From assembly GCA_963971535.1 (NCBI GenBank), contig OZ020588.1, forward strand, positions 128,765,583 to 128,829,582: a DNA stretch of 64,000 nt, in the 5' to 3' direction. Numbering within the stretch: the first letter of the stretch is position 1; each line of letters opens with the position of its first letter. Source of the DNA: Notolepis coatsorum. Its lineage: Eukaryota > Chordata > Actinopteri > Aulopiformes > Paralepididae. Under the pieces are notes generated by a model. The model saw only the letters and a list, made by a program, of their open reading frames with translations, was not told the origin of the DNA and did no database searches. A program made the translations under genes and the position numbers. Positions 35,325 through 46,933 of the stretch are shown in pieces.

Positions 35325-35505
35325 CATCTAACCCTAACTAACCTTATTGTCATGCACTCGTCCTAATAAAACTACCCTACACTGTGGCACTCAACACTTT
35401 GATGACTTGTTGCTCAGCTGATAGAGTTGTGCTCTTCCTGATGTCTTGTCGCACAGAATCTGTGAGTCGCTTTGGATAAAAGTGTCAGCTAAATGATCAA
35501 TGTAT
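35325..35505 (+). repeat. L2-group LINE 3' end (plus)
   Basis: CTAACCTTATTGTCATGCAC to GTCGCTTTGGATAAAAGTGTC is the same 3' UTR as the minus-strand LINE at 21127-21320, in the opposite orientation. Only the UTR remains, with a short internal loss near 35400. Confidence 0.8.
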
Positions 35506-36696
35506 GTGTATACCTTGTACATTTAGATAATTGTGCTCCAATTTTGGTGGTTGATATTTGCAGTCATGGAGAGACTTGAAATTGCAAGGAGTTAGTGGTT
35601 GTAAGCAGAGGATAGAAGGAGGAGATTGCAAGTAAAGTTGTTTTCATCATTAATCTTTCATCTCGGGCACTTCTACTTTGTCTGGTTTTATTCAGAATTC
35701 ATATCTCTAATTTGTGTGCCTCTTGAAAAGAGATGATGAAAACAACTGGTTAGTTATTGTTAGTATGGGAATTAGGTAGACTTTCATGACTGCAACATCA
35801 TCACTTGTGTCTGATTCATGTTAATTAAGTGGTTCCATCCATTGTTATCCATTGTCAGGTGAGTCCACCAAGCCTGTGGTCAGAGTGCAGGCATTTGCAT
35901 TGCTTTGTCTCCCTCACGCCATACCCTGTGGGTTTCGAGTGCCCACTCTGAATAGCGTTCGTTATCGTCTTCGTTCCTGTAAAAGAAATTTACATGTGGG
36001 TGTTTGGATGCAGATTTGTTTTAAATGGTCAATCGATTGTCTCTCAACTCCACATCATCTTCGGTTGAGTCTCGTGGTAATGGAGAAAATCGGCGTCTAA
36101 AGCGATACTTCTTACTATACTAAGTATAGTGGAGATACTACGTTGCGTCTCTATAGGTGTGGTCAGAGTCCTCTCTGGCTATTTGCATTGTCTTTCAACT
36201 CCACATCGTCCTCAGCTGGTTTGAGTGAGTGTTTAAACACTGCTTTGTAATTCAATTTAGAGTTAACTCAGTCTGCCTCTCCTGTAAACACAAAAAACAT
36301 GTTAATTTTCCCACTCCTCTAAGACCATTTTTGAGTGTGTTCTCTTTGATTTTGAGTTCAAACACACGTCATCTAGTCTTCATCTATATAAGGTCAAGCG
36401 CTTATACTGGAAGTGTGTTACTCATAAATTGTGTTGTGTTCAGTTATGATGCATGATTTTCTATGGTACCCCGTATCAAAAATGTGGGAATTAAAACATA
36501 CACTGTTTTATTAAAATAGAAATGATTTGTTGAATAAACATAGCATGTTTGCCTTATCACTAGCCTTGTGCACATTTCTAAGATATAGAAACCCATTTAT
36601 GAGGAGCGAGCCTGCCTGCGCGCCCACAGATACATTTACACATCTGAAACAGGCATTGAGTTTAGCTTTCTGTGACTTATAACGTGTACAGTATTG
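35506..36696. other. No gene; diverged tandem duplication
   Basis: Phrases in 35870-36075 (GTGGTCAGAGTGCAGGCATT; CTCTCAACTCCACATCATC) recur in 36155-36215 (GTGGTCAGAGTCCTC; CTTTCAACTCCACATCGTC), an old duplication of about 200-280 bp. No coding or RNA gene recognised. Confidence 0.45.
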
Positions 36697-36855
36697 AAAA
36701 ACAATCACTCAAGCGATATGGGATAGCTGTAGTTTACTGCAATAAGAAGATAGTTATGTCATGCATCTACATTAGGACTTCAAAACAATCGCTCAAGCGA
36801 TATGGGATAGCTGTAATTTCTGCAAATGAAAGGATGGTTATGTCATGCGTCATAA
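36697..36855. repeat. Two direct copies of an 83-bp unit
   Basis: AAACAATCACTCAAGCGATA TGGGATAGCTGTA, then CTGCAA and GGTTATGTCATGC-type sequence, occur at 36697 and 36780 with a few differences. Confidence 0.7.
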
Positions 36856-37880
36856 GTTTGTTTCATACTCACCGGAAAAAGCTGCCGTGTTCACGTTGGA
36901 TCCTCACAGTTCAGTTCAGTTATTGAATAACCATTTTATATTACCAGCGTGTATTTACACATACAATTAAAACATATAATATGCGTGGATTTCATATACC
37001 CTCGGCCTCGGGCATATTAAACCTTACGTTCGCCCATGGATAGGCTCACAACAAAACCATAACTCCACGGCGCGCATAGCGTAACGTCATCGCTCCAAGC
37101 GACGTTTGTGCGTTCCCATTCGCCTCGGAAATAACGCTTTGCAATCCTGCAGTACTAGTTCCGCGAGCTCTCAATAGCCTGGAATTTACCTAAACCAGCG
37201 TTTTGTTACAGAATGAACGCGCCTGTGCATATGTGAAAACGTAAACAAACTGAAACGATAAAACTATACTTCCCAAATGGTCGTTCCCGTGGGCCGGTTT
37301 TGTTGGTTCCGGAAATTACTATCCTAGTTTGTCGCGTGAATTGCACCTCAATGTTATTCTCTGTATAACGGTAACTCGTCTCTCAATGCTCGGCGCGATA
37401 TCAGTCGGCATACTGTGCGCATACAAACGAGACTTTAAACAGACAAACAAACGAAAATACATAAAAGTTAACGTGTGTGTATATCTGACTGTATTGGATC
37501 GCTGTTTGTTTAGTCGACCAGCACTCTGCTGCGACAAGGCTTGGTTACCCTTGGTTTAACTATACATCGTTATTAAAATCATAACGACCGAACCTGACTT
37601 CGAAATTTACCAGCGATATATTAGATGTGAATATACCGTTTAATCATACTCTCGGTCTCTTAACCCGCGACTAACGTCCTGTTTAATGTAGTATGGCGTA
37701 CTACACCGGGACATCGCCGGTCATCTTCCCGCTGTCTGTATGATTAATTGGTTAATTTAATCCGAATACATCGTTTTCAGGAATGGAAGAGATTGTGGGC
37801 TTAGTTTGAGGTTGAAACAATGAATATTATGACGTTACTCTGGTAATTCTAATTATGATTCCATCAGCTTCTCGGTCCTA
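36856..37880. other. No gene; moderately CpG-rich patch
   Basis: 37015-37200 and 37330-37420 hold many CpG dinucleotides (GGCGCGCATAGCGTAACGTC) in otherwise AT-rich DNA. This could be a minor CpG island or a decayed element. No exon was identified. Confidence 0.35.
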
Positions 37881-37895
37881 ACTTCCCGCCTCTTT

Positions 37896-38272
37896 TTTTT
37901 TTTGTATTTTATTTTTTTATTATTTTTTAAACAAACATATAAACAAACATGACAACACACGATAAGATATACAAGCATTAATTGTCAGGGCACATCCAAT
38001 GAGATCACCTTTTGGTTAGTTGTTTTATATAAGATATACCCATAATACCTGTTATCTAAAAAAAAAACCTACACACATATGCTCAGCTCGAACCCCCCCC
38101 TCCCGGACCCCACCTTGAGAAGTACCTCCACTATCCCTCGCACCTAACCAGACACTACCATTATAAGCTAGCTTTTATTCTCTCCACCACTTCTAACCAC
38201 ATTGACATTTTGGATTCATTGAGACCCAGAATTCTTGCTGTAGATATTTCATGGTAAATTACATCGAGATAT
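37896..38272 (-). mobile_element. Poly(A) retroposon, L1/Tx1-like, 5'-truncated
   Basis: Bounded by the 15-bp duplication ACTTCCCGCCTCTTT (37881-37895 and 38273-38287), with a T-rich left end, so it is a minus-strand poly(A) insertion. The minus strand near its 5' end reads LGLNESKMSMWLEVVERI, which resembles an L1-type ORF2 C-terminus. Family assignment is tentative; the insertion itself is clear. Confidence 0.65.
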
Positions 38273-38571
38273 ACTTCCCGCCTCTTTGCAGAGGAATCAC
38301 AGAACGTTTTTTAACAGAGTAGCGTTTTCAAGGATATCACATCTAGTAAGCCCACGTTTCTTGCCTTGTTGCCTATATTTTAGTCTGCATCAGCTAGACT
38401 TGGGTTAGCAATCCAACAACCTTATTTTGTGCCCTAACTTTCGGTTTGGCAACAGCTCAAATCCGGGAATAGCACTAACAACCCATCCTCTCAGAACATC
38501 TGTCCAGATAAGGACCCAGGTACACGCGTTTCCCCGGTACGATTCTCAATACAGATCAGATATATTAATAC

Positions 38572-38864
38572 TAGGGATGTCCGATATTATCGGCCGACCG
38601 ATATTATCGGCCGATATCGGCAGTAAAATGTGATATCGGAAAATATCGGTATCGGTTTAAAAAAGAAAAAAAACAATAACAATATTTGTTATATATATAT
38701 CCAGTGAAATTATTAATTACCTGAAATTATTCCGTTTTTGGGGGGGGGGAAACCCTGCATATATCGGTATCGGTTGATATCGGTTGATATCGGTATCGGA
38801 AATTAAGAGTTGGACAATATCGGAATATCGGTATCGGTAAAAAAGCCAATATCGAGCATCCCTA
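38572..38864. mobile_element. hAT MITE, TAGGGATGTCCGAT family
   Basis: 293 bp with TAGGGATG and CATCCCTA ends and the 8-bp duplication ATTAATAC (38564-38571 and 38865-38872). The interior is packed with GATATCGG and CGGTATCGG motifs in both directions near each end. No coding sequence. Confidence 0.93.
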
Positions 38865-38872
38865 ATTAATAC

Positions 38873-40092
38873 ACGCTATTCTTACTCAGCCATGATCTCA
38901 ATATTTGACAACATTCTGTAATATTCACCTGGAACAGAGAAAAGCGGGAAGGTTTTAATTCCTTGCCATACATTTTTGGTCGACCATCTATTATACTCAC
39001 TTTTCTCTGTATAGCTGAAACAATACAGCACGCCGGTAGGACGCAAGAGTCCGTCACAAGTTCGTAGACGCCAATTGTGGGATATTTGTGGATATCCTGA
39101 TGAAGAATGTTCTCAGTCAACCGAGGTTTGGATAATAACAAAGGTTTATTAACCAAACAGATAGTAAGTACATAGAGAGAATGGCTGAGGGCTTTCCCCA
39201 GGTAATCAGCTGAAATGACCCAGGTAAAGACCTGGATTAATCTCGGGAGGAGATTTATATAGTTAACAAGGGGGGGATGTGGTCCCATTTGATAGGTCAA
39301 ATGGGGGGGGGGGGGTACAGGTTTGGGGAGAGGGGCACAGGAATGTCTTATTCCACAGAGAGGGGGGGGGCACAGGGGAGGGGAATATATTTACATGAGG
39401 ACATTATATTATACCACAGCACCCAAAAATATTTAGGAGCACAGTGAAAATATTTCAAGTAACAGAGTTTTTTTTTTTTTTTTTTTTTTTACTAAATGTA
39501 TATTTGTACTGTGCGTGCATGTGTGTAAATTAGCTCTTGCTACAACCCTGCATGTTTACATTTTGTATTTTGTACTTGATGTTCATTAACATGTGCTGTC
39601 CCTATCAAATAAACTATCAAATCAAACTACTGCTACAAAAGTAACAGTCACTTAACTTTAGCTTTTGCCCCTTTTATGCATACAATGCCTATGTTTTGGC
39701 TGTGTTGCTCTTCTAGAAAAATAATCCTTTCAGGGTTGCCTATTGAAATACTGTACACCTCCAGTACAGAAACATTGTTTATGAGTTTGCGTGTCAGGTA
39801 GACCATTGATTGACAGTCGAGTCTGCCAATTACGTCACACCGCTTGCACTCCGGCCGTCCGGCGCTGCAGCTGGACCCTATTGCCCATCTCTGCTGTTGA
39901 TAACGCTAGCCAAGTTATTATACACACAGATACACAGTGGGCCAGTGACTTTGGTGTAGGGTGTAACAATGCATCGATCCTAAGGGGAAAATTCAACTGC
40001 ATCGATTTGAAAATGTTAGAATTGATTATCGCAATTTTAATGTGTACACGTTATGTTATTGTCATGTCCGTTACAGCCAACACAACGACATA
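38873..40092. other. No gene; possible LTR remnant, poly-G and poly-T runs
   Basis: 39060-39300 has a TTTATTAACCAAACAG block near GTAGACGCCAATTGTGGG, which could be an LTR edge with a primer-site-like sequence, but no second LTR or duplication was found. G runs lie at 39303-39315 and 39363-39370, and a T run at 39469-39490. Confidence 0.35.
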
Positions 40093-40100
40093 CGCTACTG

Positions 40101-41326
40101 CAGTGCTTCTCAAACTTTTTCTGTCAGGCCCCCCTTTGGCGGACCAAAATATTTTGGGCCCCCCCCTCGCCCCAACAAAATAGTCATGAAATGGGCCATG
40201 TTTAAATTCATTGAAATAACACCAATATCGTGACCTTTCAAATTGGCCCTATATTTTGTTTTCAGAGCTGTCATGGATGAAAAGCCAGCTTCACACAGAT
40301 ACTGTATGTGGTGCTGAATGGTATCAACACCTTAACACTTTGATCGCCATGGGTTAAATTCATAATTTACCATCCCTCGCCAGCTCTATTTGTCTATGGA
40401 GAAGTTCCCCTTCTTTGCAGGGCTATAACTTTTTAAATTCTATTGCTACATTGCCATTATTATGGCCCATTCAATGTCCTATATGTATTGTTCAGGGTGT
40501 AGCAACGTTAAACTTTTTCATTCACATATTCATACTAAAATATGGTCTAAAGTATAAGTATGTTTTTATCGTTTTCTGCAGCTTTCTTCAGAACGTGATT
40601 TATAGATTTATAAAATTGAGTTAGGGGGAGCGATCTATTATCCAGTGTTTCAAGATGGAGTCGCGGGAGCTATAGAGAGTGGCCGGACCACATTTGCATG
40701 AGTACTACTGGTTCAAAGGTTAATATCCGGTTGGCGATCTGGCGATCGGCCACCAGATGGCGCTCTTGAACCGCTAGAGAGTTGAGAGGAGATCACACTT
40801 GTGTCTCAGGGCCCCGGAAAGGAAATATGATTTCGATGACAGATTTTTGAAATATTGACATCAAAGACGAGTTAAGGCGTCCTCGGCGGAATGAGCATGG
40901 CAGGGAATGACGAGTTCCGGCGTTTTCGGCGGTTAAAGTGTTAACTGCTGCATCATGAGATACTTGGTAGGCCATGAGATGAGATACTTTGTACTCAGCA
41001 CCACACTCTGAAACTAGCTCTCTAGGTGGTATCAGATGAGATTTCAAAGAGTTCTTCCAAGAGTTTGGATGGAGATGTGTCAGGAAGCTTTGTCTCAATG
41101 TTGTCTGTAAAGTTTTTTTTTATCCAGAGTAACTTGGTGATCCTTTTCTGTGTTTTATTAAATAATGATTTTCAGATTTTGAGAAATGGTATTTTCATGG
41201 AGAACAGTGCAGCTGCAACAGATAGCACTTTAGTGATAATTTTCTCTAATCCAATTTTTTTTTTTTTATAAATCTCAAGGCCCCCCCTGTCATGCCTCTG
41301 CGCCCCCCCCACTTTGAGAAACACTG
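40101..41326 (-). mobile_element. ZBED5-type hAT element, copy 2 (minus), with nested MITE
   Basis: Ends CAGTGCTTCTCAAA and TTTGAGAAACACTG with the 8-bp duplication CGCTACTG (40093-40100 and 41327-41334). It is the same family as 1238-2262, in reverse. Only part of the transposase C-terminus is left (YLCEAGFSSM, minus, near 40300). The internal block of the first copy is absent. It was split by a TTAA element at 40336-40940. Confidence 0.92.
40336..40940. mobile_element. piggyBac-like MITE nested in the hAT
   Basis: 605 bp flanked by TTAA (40332-40335 and 40941-40944). Ends CACTTTGATCGCC and GGCGGTTAAAGTG (11 of 13 paired). Removing it leaves a sequence that matches the uninterrupted hAT at 1571-1590 in reverse. 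No coding potential. TTAA and the CACTTT-type ends favour piggyBac over Kolobok. Confidence 0.8.
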
Positions 41327-41334
41327 CGCTACTG

Positions 41335-41684
41335 CATCAACGTTATGATTAACAAAGCAAGGCATTCGCTTTGTTGCATTAACGTTATATTACTATTGCT
41401 ATCGATAAATCTAGGTGTTCTAAAATCTATTGCTATTGGTAAGACTATAATAAGTTAGTGTCTCAGAAAACACTCGCATATCGCAATCAGAGCCCTGATC
41501 GCAATGGTGGAGTTTCAGGACGTAAACAAGCAAAATGAGAGCTTCCGATTGGTCATTTGCTTTATTTCCGACGAAACCAGTCACGTCACTCTACTGTGAT
41601 TGGACCGTTGGCTTGAGTGCAATGTGGGACTTGTAGTTTTTTAACGATTCTCAGCGGAGAAATAAAAAGAACGACTGAGGCTGT
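41335..41684. other. No gene recognised
   Basis: Unique-looking spacer between hAT elements; nothing recognised. Confidence 0.4.
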
Positions 41685-41689
41685 AATCT

Positions 41690-41786
41690 GCACTCGCACA
41701 CCGTGCGCGTAATTGATTTTTCAGGTTCGCACACACATATTTTTAGGGGCATATGCGAGCAATATGGTCGCACTGTAGAGCCCTGC
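41690..41786 (-). repeat. Right end of a hAT MITE, GTAGAGCCCTG family
   Basis: GCGAGCAATATGGTCGCACT followed by GTAGAGCCCTG is the terminus of a fish hAT MITE with CAGGGCTnTACAGTGCGAC ends. Related ends sit at 60766-60812 and 60935-60991. The other end was not found. Confidence 0.55.
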
Positions 41787-42070
41787 CCTATGGTAACCCC
41801 GAGGTCTGTGTGAGAGAAATGAATAAAAATATTGAATAAAAGAAATAATGATGAAAACCCGACTATACTCGGGTATGGCGCTAAATGGTTGGCGAGTTAA
41901 CCCGACTATCCTCGGGTCTGGCGTTGATTGAGTTAACAAAGGGAACAAATAGATGACTCCACCCTCTCTCTGTGATGTTTGTCTCCTCATATTTCCTAAC
42001 ATTGTATAATCTCATGGGGCTGCACGATTAATCGTTTTTTAATCGAAATCGCGATTTGGAATGATGCAAT

Positions 42071-43580
42071 TAGGGGTGCACCGATATGAAAATTGGCCAC
42101 CGATACCGATACCGATTGTTCAACTAACACAATCGGCCGATACCGATACCGATACCGATAATTGTGGCAAAAAATAAGTATTTTTAATTTTTTTTAATAT
42201 TTTTTTTAATATTCTTTTTTATTTTTTTAATGAAACTACTGTATATTTGTATGTGTGTTTGTATTTGTAGGCCTCTTTACTTACTTAAAAAAGGAAACAT
42301 CAAGAAATATGTTTATGGTATCACTGATCCCTCTCCCAGTATCGTCTGGCGGCCTGCAGAGGGATACTATTTTCTCAACCAGAGCTTTCAACCAATGCAA
42401 TGGAACCATTCTGGCGGCCTGCAGCGGGATACTATTCTCTCAACCAGAGCTTTCAACCAATGCAATGGAACCATTTTGATTGACAGTCGATTCGGCCAAT
42501 TACGCCACACCGCTAGCACCCACCTCCTGCTTACCACCAAGCGTTTATTCATTTTTCTACTTCGGGGCATGCCGCCATTGATCTGCTTGCGAGAATGCGA
42601 GTCAAACTCAGAACCACAACAAGCTAATACGTTAGCTGCCCGGCAGTGCCCGCCGACCAGCGCGCTCCACAGGATGGCCAAACGAGACACAATGATTTTA
42701 CTGCAACAAATGTTATAATAAAACAAAGCCTTTCTATACATTTGTCTGGTTGAAAACTTTATTAACAGATTGCAGAATGTGTAGTTGGGTACGGAATGAG
42801 CAACGGAATGTAACCGAGCTATGCACGGCTTGCTTGCTATCTTCGGGTAAATACTATGCTGATGTAATTGAACGTGTAACTAACTATAATAACGTTAATG
42901 CCACAAAACGAATGTTTGTGTCATTTTAACAGCAGATACTTTCTTAAATGCCATCCTCCCGACAGAGCGGTGTTGATGGGGAGCTCTGATGGATTCGCTT
43001 GGTTGTGTTATTACTATGCATTGAACAGCTAACCGAAAGCTATCTGCTTTAACTAACGTTAATGTTAAAGGTTTAGCCATAACGTTACGTTGGCTAAAGT
43101 TGGGGCTATTCTTAATCCAGTAATAATGGCTGCAGACCTGCAAGCAAAGTACAGCAAGTTGGCAAAGGAGTATTCCAACGTAAATCACATTTTCACCAGT
43201 AACGTTAGTCTTCTGCCTCCCGGCTATGAACGGACTCGGAGTAATGCCTTGCTGCTATGGGTAATAATAATATGCTGATGTTATTGTCCGTGTAACACTA
43301 ACTATATAACGTTAATGCCACAAAACGAATGCCTTGTTAATCATAAATAGTAACTTTGATGCAGTAGCTTGTGTGTGTGTGGGGGGGACGGCGGGCGTTG
43401 TGCAGGTGGGTCGCGAGTGAACTTTTTATTTTTTTGCCTTTTGACGCTACACAAATGGATGGTTAGTTATCGGCGACTGCTATCGGCACATTTGAGCTTA
43501 TCGGCCGATAGGCCGATAGCAGTCAACAAGGCACTTATCGGCCGATACCGATACCCGACCGATATATCGGTGCACCCCTA
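42071..43580. mobile_element. hAT MITE, TAGGGGTGCACCGAT family, nested
   Basis: 1510 bp with TAGGGGTGCACCGAT and ATCGGTGCACCCCTA ends and the exact 8-bp duplication GATGCAAT (42063-42070 and 43581-43588). Subterminal CCGATACCGATACCGAT arrays lie at both ends. Inside are two direct copies of a 65-bp unit (42346-42410 and 42411-42475). The terminal sequence matches the right end of the BED-finger element at 56310-56329. Confidence 0.92.
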
Positions 43581-43621
43581 GATGCAATTATCAAATCGCC
43601 AAGCCTGCAATTAAAAAAAAA

Positions 43622-43905
43622 CATTTTTTATTTTTATTTTTTTAACCAGGAAGTCCCATTGAGATACAAGATCTCCTTTGCAAGGTAGACCTGGCCAAGA
43701 TGACAGCAATAACATTTGCAATACATCACACAGCAATAAAATGTGCGATACATCACACAAGAACATAATAAATGTGCATGTATACAATACATCACATGTA
43801 AACACAAAGCAGAATAGTCTACATGATAGTAAAAGTGTATAATACAGGGTAATACAGTAATTTTGCAGTTGGGACCCGACTACAGAAAGCAGCAACATGC
43901 TTCTT
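43622..43905 (-). repeat. Teleost interspersed repeat (AACCAGGAAGTCCCATTGAG)
   Basis: AACCAGGAAGTCCCATTGAG followed by ATACAAGATCTCC is a phrase I associate with a common fish retroposon end. A T-rich left end suggests a minus-strand tail. No coding sequence. Confidence 0.4.
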
Positions 43906-44288
43906 GTAAAAAATTTAAAAAATATGTTATAATCGCATCGCAAATCGCAATCGCAATATCTGTCAGAATAATCGCAATTAGATTATTTCCCAAAATCGTG
44001 CAGCCCTAATTTCTCATCCCAGTCCTCTTCTCCTGTGACGTCATACTCTTTGTGTGGTTGAACAAAACAGCTACAGTATTGTTGTTCTCATCCTGGTTTT
44101 TCGTATTGTTGTTGTTTTGTTTTGTAAAATTGTTAATTGATTTAGTTGATATTTACTTGCCTTTCGTGTTTTTTTTTAGTTGCTTTTGGTGATGATGTTG
44201 ATAAATGATGATGGAATCTTATGATGGATTTGATAATTAGGATATTAACTCAATGGCAGTCAACAACGAATATATACGTGTTTGTCCA

Positions 44289-44340
44289 CACACAGTCACA
44301 CACAGGCACACACAGGCACACACAGGCACACACAGGCAGA
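44289..44340. repeat. (CACACAGG)n short tandem repeat
   Basis: About five units of CACACACAGG. Confidence 0.85.
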
Positions 44341-44416
44341 CACGTTAGAGCCCATTCATTGGCCGATATTGGCCTATCACAGACAAATTGGTATCGGCTT
44401 ATATATTGGCAGCTAT

Positions 44417-44911
<495 letters not shown>

Positions 44912-44994
44912 GCAGCTATGAAACCCTTTTTCTTTACGGAACATAATGCAGGGCTCGCGTTTCACTCACAGTTGTGATTTAATGTATATGTGCG

Positions 44995-45068
44995 CACACA
45001 CACACGCACACGCACACGCACACGCACGCGCACGCACACGCACAGACACACACACACACACACACACA
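44995..45068. repeat. (CA/CGCA)n microsatellite
   Basis: Alternating CACACG, CGCAC and CA units. Confidence 0.9.
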
Positions 45069-45171
45069 TCTTCTCAAACCTATAGTACAGTAAGTGCATG
45101 CATCTACAAATACACCACAAACAAGTCAGTCAATAAAACTAATTGCAGCAGCCTGCAGCTATGGTACATGT

Positions 45172-45322
45172 TGTATGTTAGACTCTATCTCAACGTGTCT
45201 CATGTTGTATGTTAGACTCTATCTCTCAACGTGTCTCATGTTGTATGTTAGACTCTATCTCTCAACGTGTCTCATGTTGTATGTTAGACTCTATCTCTCA
45301 ACGTGTCTCATGTTGTATGTTA
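45172..45322. repeat. Minisatellite, 32-34 bp x about 4.5, split by Harbinger
   Basis: Units of ATGTTAGACTCTATCTCTCA ACGTGTCTCATGTTGT. The array resumes at 45916-45945 beyond the inserted element, showing that it was there first. Confidence 0.9.
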
Positions 45323-45915
45323 GGGCGCTTTCACATATATAGTTTTGGTGGACTCGGTGCGGTTCGGGGGGTGAAGTTGCAACATTGTTGCATTCTTCAT
45401 TTGGTTCGTCTGCATTCACATTGCAATTTGTCAAGCGCACTAAACTTTCTGAACAATGTCACGTGGTCGAAAAGGGCGCTCGTCTATTGGACACAATAGA
45501 GTGGAAATGTGTGTCTGTGACCGAACGTCCCCCGTCCCGCATATTGAGAGGATGTCCCTCTTTTCGAAGCAAAAAAAAAACATGGGTCTAAAAGCCCCTC
45601 CCTACAGTAAACGTAGCAACCCGCCTCTTGTCCACACACATTGCTCTGCTTGTGACGCTACCTCATATCGCAGATCTGATTGGTTAGGTAGTAATTTAGC
45701 GCTCTACCCGTGAGAGTCGTGAGTCACTTCCTATATTTGGTCCGCGTTTGGTCCGATGAAACGAACCGAGACCTACGTTTTCAGGCGGACCAGAGTTCGC
45801 ATGTTTGGTCCGCACCAGAGTTCGACTGAGCATTCACCCCAAAAAAGCGGACTATCCGAGAAAACGAACTCTGGTCCGATAGTCCGGACCAAACAGCTCT
45901 GGTGTGAAAGCACCC
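45323..45915. mobile_element. PIF/Harbinger-like MITE
   Basis: 593 bp with ends GGGCGCTTTCACA and TGTGAAAGCACCC and a 3-bp TTA duplication (45320-45322 and 45916-45918), the Harbinger signature. GGTCCG and CGGACC motifs repeat near the right end (GTTTGGTCCG, GGTCCGCACC, GTCCGGACC). No transposase. Confidence 0.85.
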
Positions 45916-45945
45916 TTAGACTCTATCTCTCAACGTGTCTCATGA

Positions 45946-46470
45946 GATATTTCACATCCACATAACATTCCCATCCAAGGTTCTCGGCAGTCTCAATCAC
46001 CAACACTGATTATCACAGTTATTAGCAATATCACCCGCCAACTTTTGTTTTCTGATCTGCTGATCTGTGTTATCTGGGGTCTAAAAATCGTAACTGAACA
46101 CAAAGAAAGCAGATAAACCCAAATAATATTATTTAATTTTGTGTCTGACTGGGATCACGTTTTTAAAAGTAATTGTGTTATGTGATAGCAAGCACAGTTA
46201 TTTACACTGGATAGGAGGCTTATGCCTTGCAGATTCACATTGACATTTATTTTGTGTGTGTGTGTGTATGTTTGTGTGTGTTGTAGTATAATCTTCTTCT
46301 TATAAACCACAGTCTTCCTGTGTTGCTCTCAAATATCATATATAGTTTTACACCTGACCAAGTCCAGTATGTTGATCCAATTGTTGTGACTGAAACCTCT
46401 TCATATACCAGTATCAGATTAGACAGAAGCCAGGCTGACATACAGTATCTCTCCCATGTTCAAATCTGAT
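45946..46470. other. No gene recognised
   Basis: Unique-looking DNA with a short TG run (46252-46282). Confidence 0.45.
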
Positions 46471-46571
46471 TCCAAGAGCCATGTGTTACATGTACCAGTA
46501 CATACCAAGAGCCATGTGTAACATGTACCAATACATACCAAGAGCCATGTGTAACATGTACCAGTACATAC
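46471..46571. repeat. 33-bp minisatellite x 3, target of the LTR element
   Basis: Three units of CCAAGAGCCATGTGTAACAT GTACCAGTACATA. Further units lie at 54063-54107, 54519-54570 and a stub at 55663-55680. These are pieces of one array pulled apart by three insertions. Confidence 0.9.
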
Positions 46572-46913
46572 TGTTATGTACCAGGAGCTGATCACTTCTG
46601 TGTCACTGTGCAGGCAGGCCTGAGTACTCCTGTGTCACGGGGCATGCAGGTGAGGGCTGCCAATTAGCCAATTAGTGCTGATTGGTTACCTGCTGGGAGC
46701 TTTAAAGGCAGACCTAGTAACACACATGCAGTGTCTGTGCTTAGAAGAAGAGCTGTCAGGTTCTTCCAGTCCTTGTCCGTTGGGTTTACCTTAGTACTTT
46801 AGTTTACATTTATATTAATAGTTCCTTGAGATAGTAGCACTTCGAGTTAGAGCACAGGGTTTTTGGTGTTGGTTTGCACATAGGTTGCGTGCCCATGAGC
46901 CAGGGTCGTAACA
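46572..46913 (+). repeat. 5' LTR, copy 2
   Basis: 342 bp, TGTTATGTACC...GTCGTAACA. Contains CCAAT-type motifs (GCCAATTAGCC, GATTGG) and a TTTAAAGG box near 46700 as promoter candidates. Confidence 0.9.
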
Positions 46914-46915
46914 GT

Positions 46916-46933
46916 TGGGCGCTCGTCCGGGAT
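46916..46933 (+). other. Primer-binding site, tRNA-Pro type
   Basis: TGGGCGCTCGTCCGGGAT, two bases after the LTR, differs at one position from the tRNA-Pro primer site TGGGGGCTCGTCCGGGAT known from murine leukaemia virus. Confidence 0.75.

Larger units (their letters stand above)
42016..44008. mobile_element. hAT MITE, GGGCTGCACGATTAATCG family, split twice
   Basis: The left end GGGGCTGCACGATTAATCG and the right end AAAATCGTGCAGCCCTA bound an element with CAAATCGC/GCGATTT motifs. Flanks AATCTCAT and ATTTCTCAT are similar but not an exact 8-bp duplication. It is interrupted by the larger MITE at 42071-43580 and carries a further repeat at 43622-43905. Confidence 0.7.

Noticed and set aside
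38090-38110. tRNA-like GCTCGAACCCCCCC as a B box
   Set aside because: Isolated motif inside an L1-like insertion, with no A box at the right distance.
39040-39310. Solo LTR
   Set aside because: Suggestive primer-site-like phrase, but no TG...CA borders with a duplication could be found.
41860-41945. Second TTAA element (CCCGACTAT...CTCGGG repeats between TTAA sites)
   Set aside because: Too short, and the ends are not inverted repeats of each other.
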